Assembly: GCA_947500645.1 (NCBI GenBank)
Contig: CANMSD010000003.1
Span: 556,501-620,500 of the forward strand
Source of the DNA: an uncultured Erythrobacter sp.
GTDB taxonomy: Bacteria > Pseudomonadota > Alphaproteobacteria > Sphingomonadales > Sphingomonadaceae
DNA length: 64,000 nt
Reading direction: 5' to 3'
Positions 62,995-64,000 of the stretch are shown piece after piece. Numbering within the stretch: the first letter of the stretch is position 1; each line of letters begins with the position of its first letter. Made by a program: the position numbers and the translations under genes. Below the pieces are notes generated by a model, which saw only the letters and a program-made list of their open reading frames with translations, searched no databases and was not told the DNA's origin.

Positions 62995-63025
62995 ATCATG
63001 CAATCTCAAGCTAACTTGAGGTCAA
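62995..63025 (-). promoter_or_regulatory. SoxR box with MerR-type promoter
   Basis: The dyad TCTCAAGCTAACTTGAGG (63004-63021) matches the SoxR operator CCTCAAGTTAACTTGAGG. On the minus strand TTGACC (63025-63020) and CATGAT (63000-62995) flank it with a 19-base spacer, the long spacing that MerR-family activators correct. The promoter therefore fires the VOC gene; soxR lies on the other side. Confidence 0.88.
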
Positions 63026-63050
63026 GGGATATCTTGGAGCACATGATTCG

Positions 63051-63503
63051 ATGGCTGACCGACCAAAAAAGACCGATCTCATTCCGATTGGGGAGATGGC
63101 GCGGCGCACTGGTTTATCGGTTTCGGCGATCCGGTTTTATGAAGAAAAGGATCTGATCGAACCGATCCGGACCAGCGGCAATCAGCGGCGCTTCCTGCGC
63201 TCGGACATTCGCCGGGTCAGCTTTATCCTGATCGCGCAACAGCTGGGTCTGGCCTTGGGCGAGATCGAAGAGGAACTGCGGAAGCTCCCACAAGGACGTA
63301 CGCCTAACGCGCGTGACTGGCAGAAGATCAGTCGTTCTATCCGCTCAGCGCTCAACACCAGGATCGCGCAGTTGGAGCGTACACGCGACAAGCTTGACGG
63401 TTGTATCGGCTGCGGCTGCCTCAGCCTCACGCACTGCCAGCTATACAACAAGGACGATCATTTGGCCGAACAAGGGCCGGGGCCGCGTAATGTCTTGGGC
63501 TAA
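63051..63503 (+). CDS. soxR: Redox-sensitive activator SoxR
   Basis: The 150-residue MerR-family protein has the DNA-binding N-terminus IPIGEMARRTGLSVSAIRFYEE and a long coiled coil. The [2Fe-2S] motif CIGCGCLSLTHC (CX2CXCX5C, about 117-128) identifies SoxR. Oxidation of the cluster, by redox-cycling agents or superoxide, switches it on. It is divergent from the VOC gene with the SoxR box between. There is no soxS, as usual outside enterics. Confidence 0.97.
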   Translation: MADRPKKTDLIPIGEMARRTGLSVSAIRFYEEKDLIEPIRTSGNQRRFLRSDIRRVSFILIAQQLGLALGEIEEELRKLPQGRTPNARDWQKISRSIRSALNTRIAQLERTRDKLDGCIGCGCLSLTHCQLYNKDDHLAEQGPGPRNVLG

Positions 63504-63523
63504 ACGTTAGTGTGTCCTGACCC

Positions 63524-64000
63524 CTAGTACTCCGGACCCAGATCGGGGTCGAGATCGCGTGGCCTGGCAAAATGAACCAGCGTGGCGCAATGCTTCTTAA
63601 GCTCTGACCAATCGTCGATTCTGCACTCCAGCACCGCATAGGTGGCTGTCGGAAATTTGACAGCAGCTTCCTGGAACAATTCGTTCTCACGCGCGGGCGA
63701 GACAAGGTCTAACAGCACTTCCTGCAAGCCGGGATTGTGACCTGAGACGAGCACAGTGTCGTGCTCTCCTCCATGCTCCTCGACGGTTTCCAGAATCGTT
63801 TCTGAGCTCGCAAGATAAAGCCGCTCATCGAACACTGGCTCCATCTTAGGCAGGGAGCGCTCGATCGTACGCTTCACGCGCTCCGCCGGACTGGCGAGCA
63901 GCACATCCCAATTGATCCCGTGCTCCTTGATATGCGCGCCGATCAGGTCAGCGCCCTTACGTCCACGATCGTTCAGGCTGCGGTCGAAATCACGCTTCGC
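63524..64000 (-). CDS. SixA-type histidine phosphatase, 5' end cut by window edge
   Basis: The 158 visible codons are C-terminal; the start and the catalytic RHG motif lie beyond the right edge. Seen are RDFDRSLNDRGRKGADLIG (the SixA LN.RGR signature), LLASPAERVKRTIE, and VLVSGHNPGLQEVLLDL with the second catalytic His. SixA-like enzymes remove phosphate from phosphohistidine proteins. The C-terminus extends by about 25 residues past the domain. Confidence 0.88.
   Translation of the reverse strand, partial: AKRDFDRSLNDRGRKGADLIGAHIKEHGINWDVLLASPAERVKRTIERSLPKMEPVFDERLYLASSETILETVEEHGGEHDTVLVSGHNPGLQEVLLDLVSPARENELFQEAAVKFPTATYAVLECRIDDWSELKKHCATLVHFARPRDLDPDLGPEY

Noticed and set aside
1..64000. 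tRNA, rRNA, CRISPR and insertion sequences
   Set aside because: I looked for T-arm-like motifs, repeat-spacer patterns and transposase motifs and found none; a tRNAscan or CRISPR search would settle this.

Overview
The window looks like core chromosome of an alphaproteobacterium, most likely order Sphingomonadales and probably Erythrobacteraceae-like. This is inferred from protein style, the aa3 cytochrome oxidase gene order ctaC-ctaD-ctaB-small protein-ctaG-ctaE-DUF983-surf1, a lysine-type (K+-independent) H+-pyrophosphatase, short-form HisG, and GC-rich DNA with many 1-4 base gene overlaps. I saw no rRNA, tRNA, CRISPR array, insertion sequence or prophage. About 77 protein genes are supported; both window edges cut a gene.

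Layout. 1-3.0 kb: three translationally coupled minus-strand genes, two FemAB/CelD-like GNAT acyltransferases around a jumonji-like cupin protein. 3.2-8.8 kb: H+-pyrophosphatase, then hisG-hisD-nusB-thiL. 8.9-13.9 kb: a DUF2332 gene facing a five-gene minus-strand operon AraC regulator-Nudix-pirin-SDR-epoxide-hydrolase-like protein. 14-18 kb: bolA, a J-domain gene and a cobS without cobT, with GST, DUF1428 and MpaB/DUF2236 genes between. 18-21 kb: a class A penicillin-binding protein and two hotdog thioesterases.

21.26-23.31 kb: the most unusual locus. A 52-residue peptide gene is followed by two unrecognised proteins of 324 and 301 residues, the last two overlapping. The peptide has a leader-like N-terminal half and a Thr/Tyr/Asp/Met-rich C-terminal half. 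The larger proteins look like a beta-rich (perhaps cupin-like) plus HEAT-like protein and a protein with an HxH...H metal-site pattern. I propose it as a candidate ribosomally made, post-translationally modified peptide cassette or a peptide-partner system. This is inference.

23.3-28 kb: pyrE-pdxJ-membrane protein-acpS-lepB-DUF3089-ruvX on the minus strand. 28.1-39.5 kb: a long plus-strand run of cytochrome oxidase and assembly genes, thrC, a predicted rRNA methyltransferase, folB, a degenerate SDR-like protein and moaA-moaD-moaE. 39.5-41.3 kb: an FNR-type box before a small membrane protein, facing a lipoprotein-FNR regulator pair. 41.4-43.1 kb: rplU (with a long Lys/Ala tail), rpmA and a GNAT gene. 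43.1-48.4 kb: a diiron-like hydrolase with a divergent TetR regulator, then ygfZ, an ATP-grasp gene, pyrC and rarD.

48.4-64 kb: a 388-base intergenic stretch with a perfect TATAAT and strong hairpins, a lipoprotein, astD, selO, an alpha/beta hydrolase and glycosyltransferase pair, a YfgM-like/BamB pair for envelope assembly, an isoprenylcysteine methyltransferase-like membrane protein, gshA, rsmE, ubiA, and a SoxR regulon unit (SoxR box between soxR and a VOC-family gene). The right edge cuts a SixA-type histidine phosphatase gene. Most genes are housekeeping: respiration and its cofactors (heme A, ubiquinone), molybdopterin, pyrimidine, pyridoxal, histidine and glutathione synthesis, plus envelope assembly.
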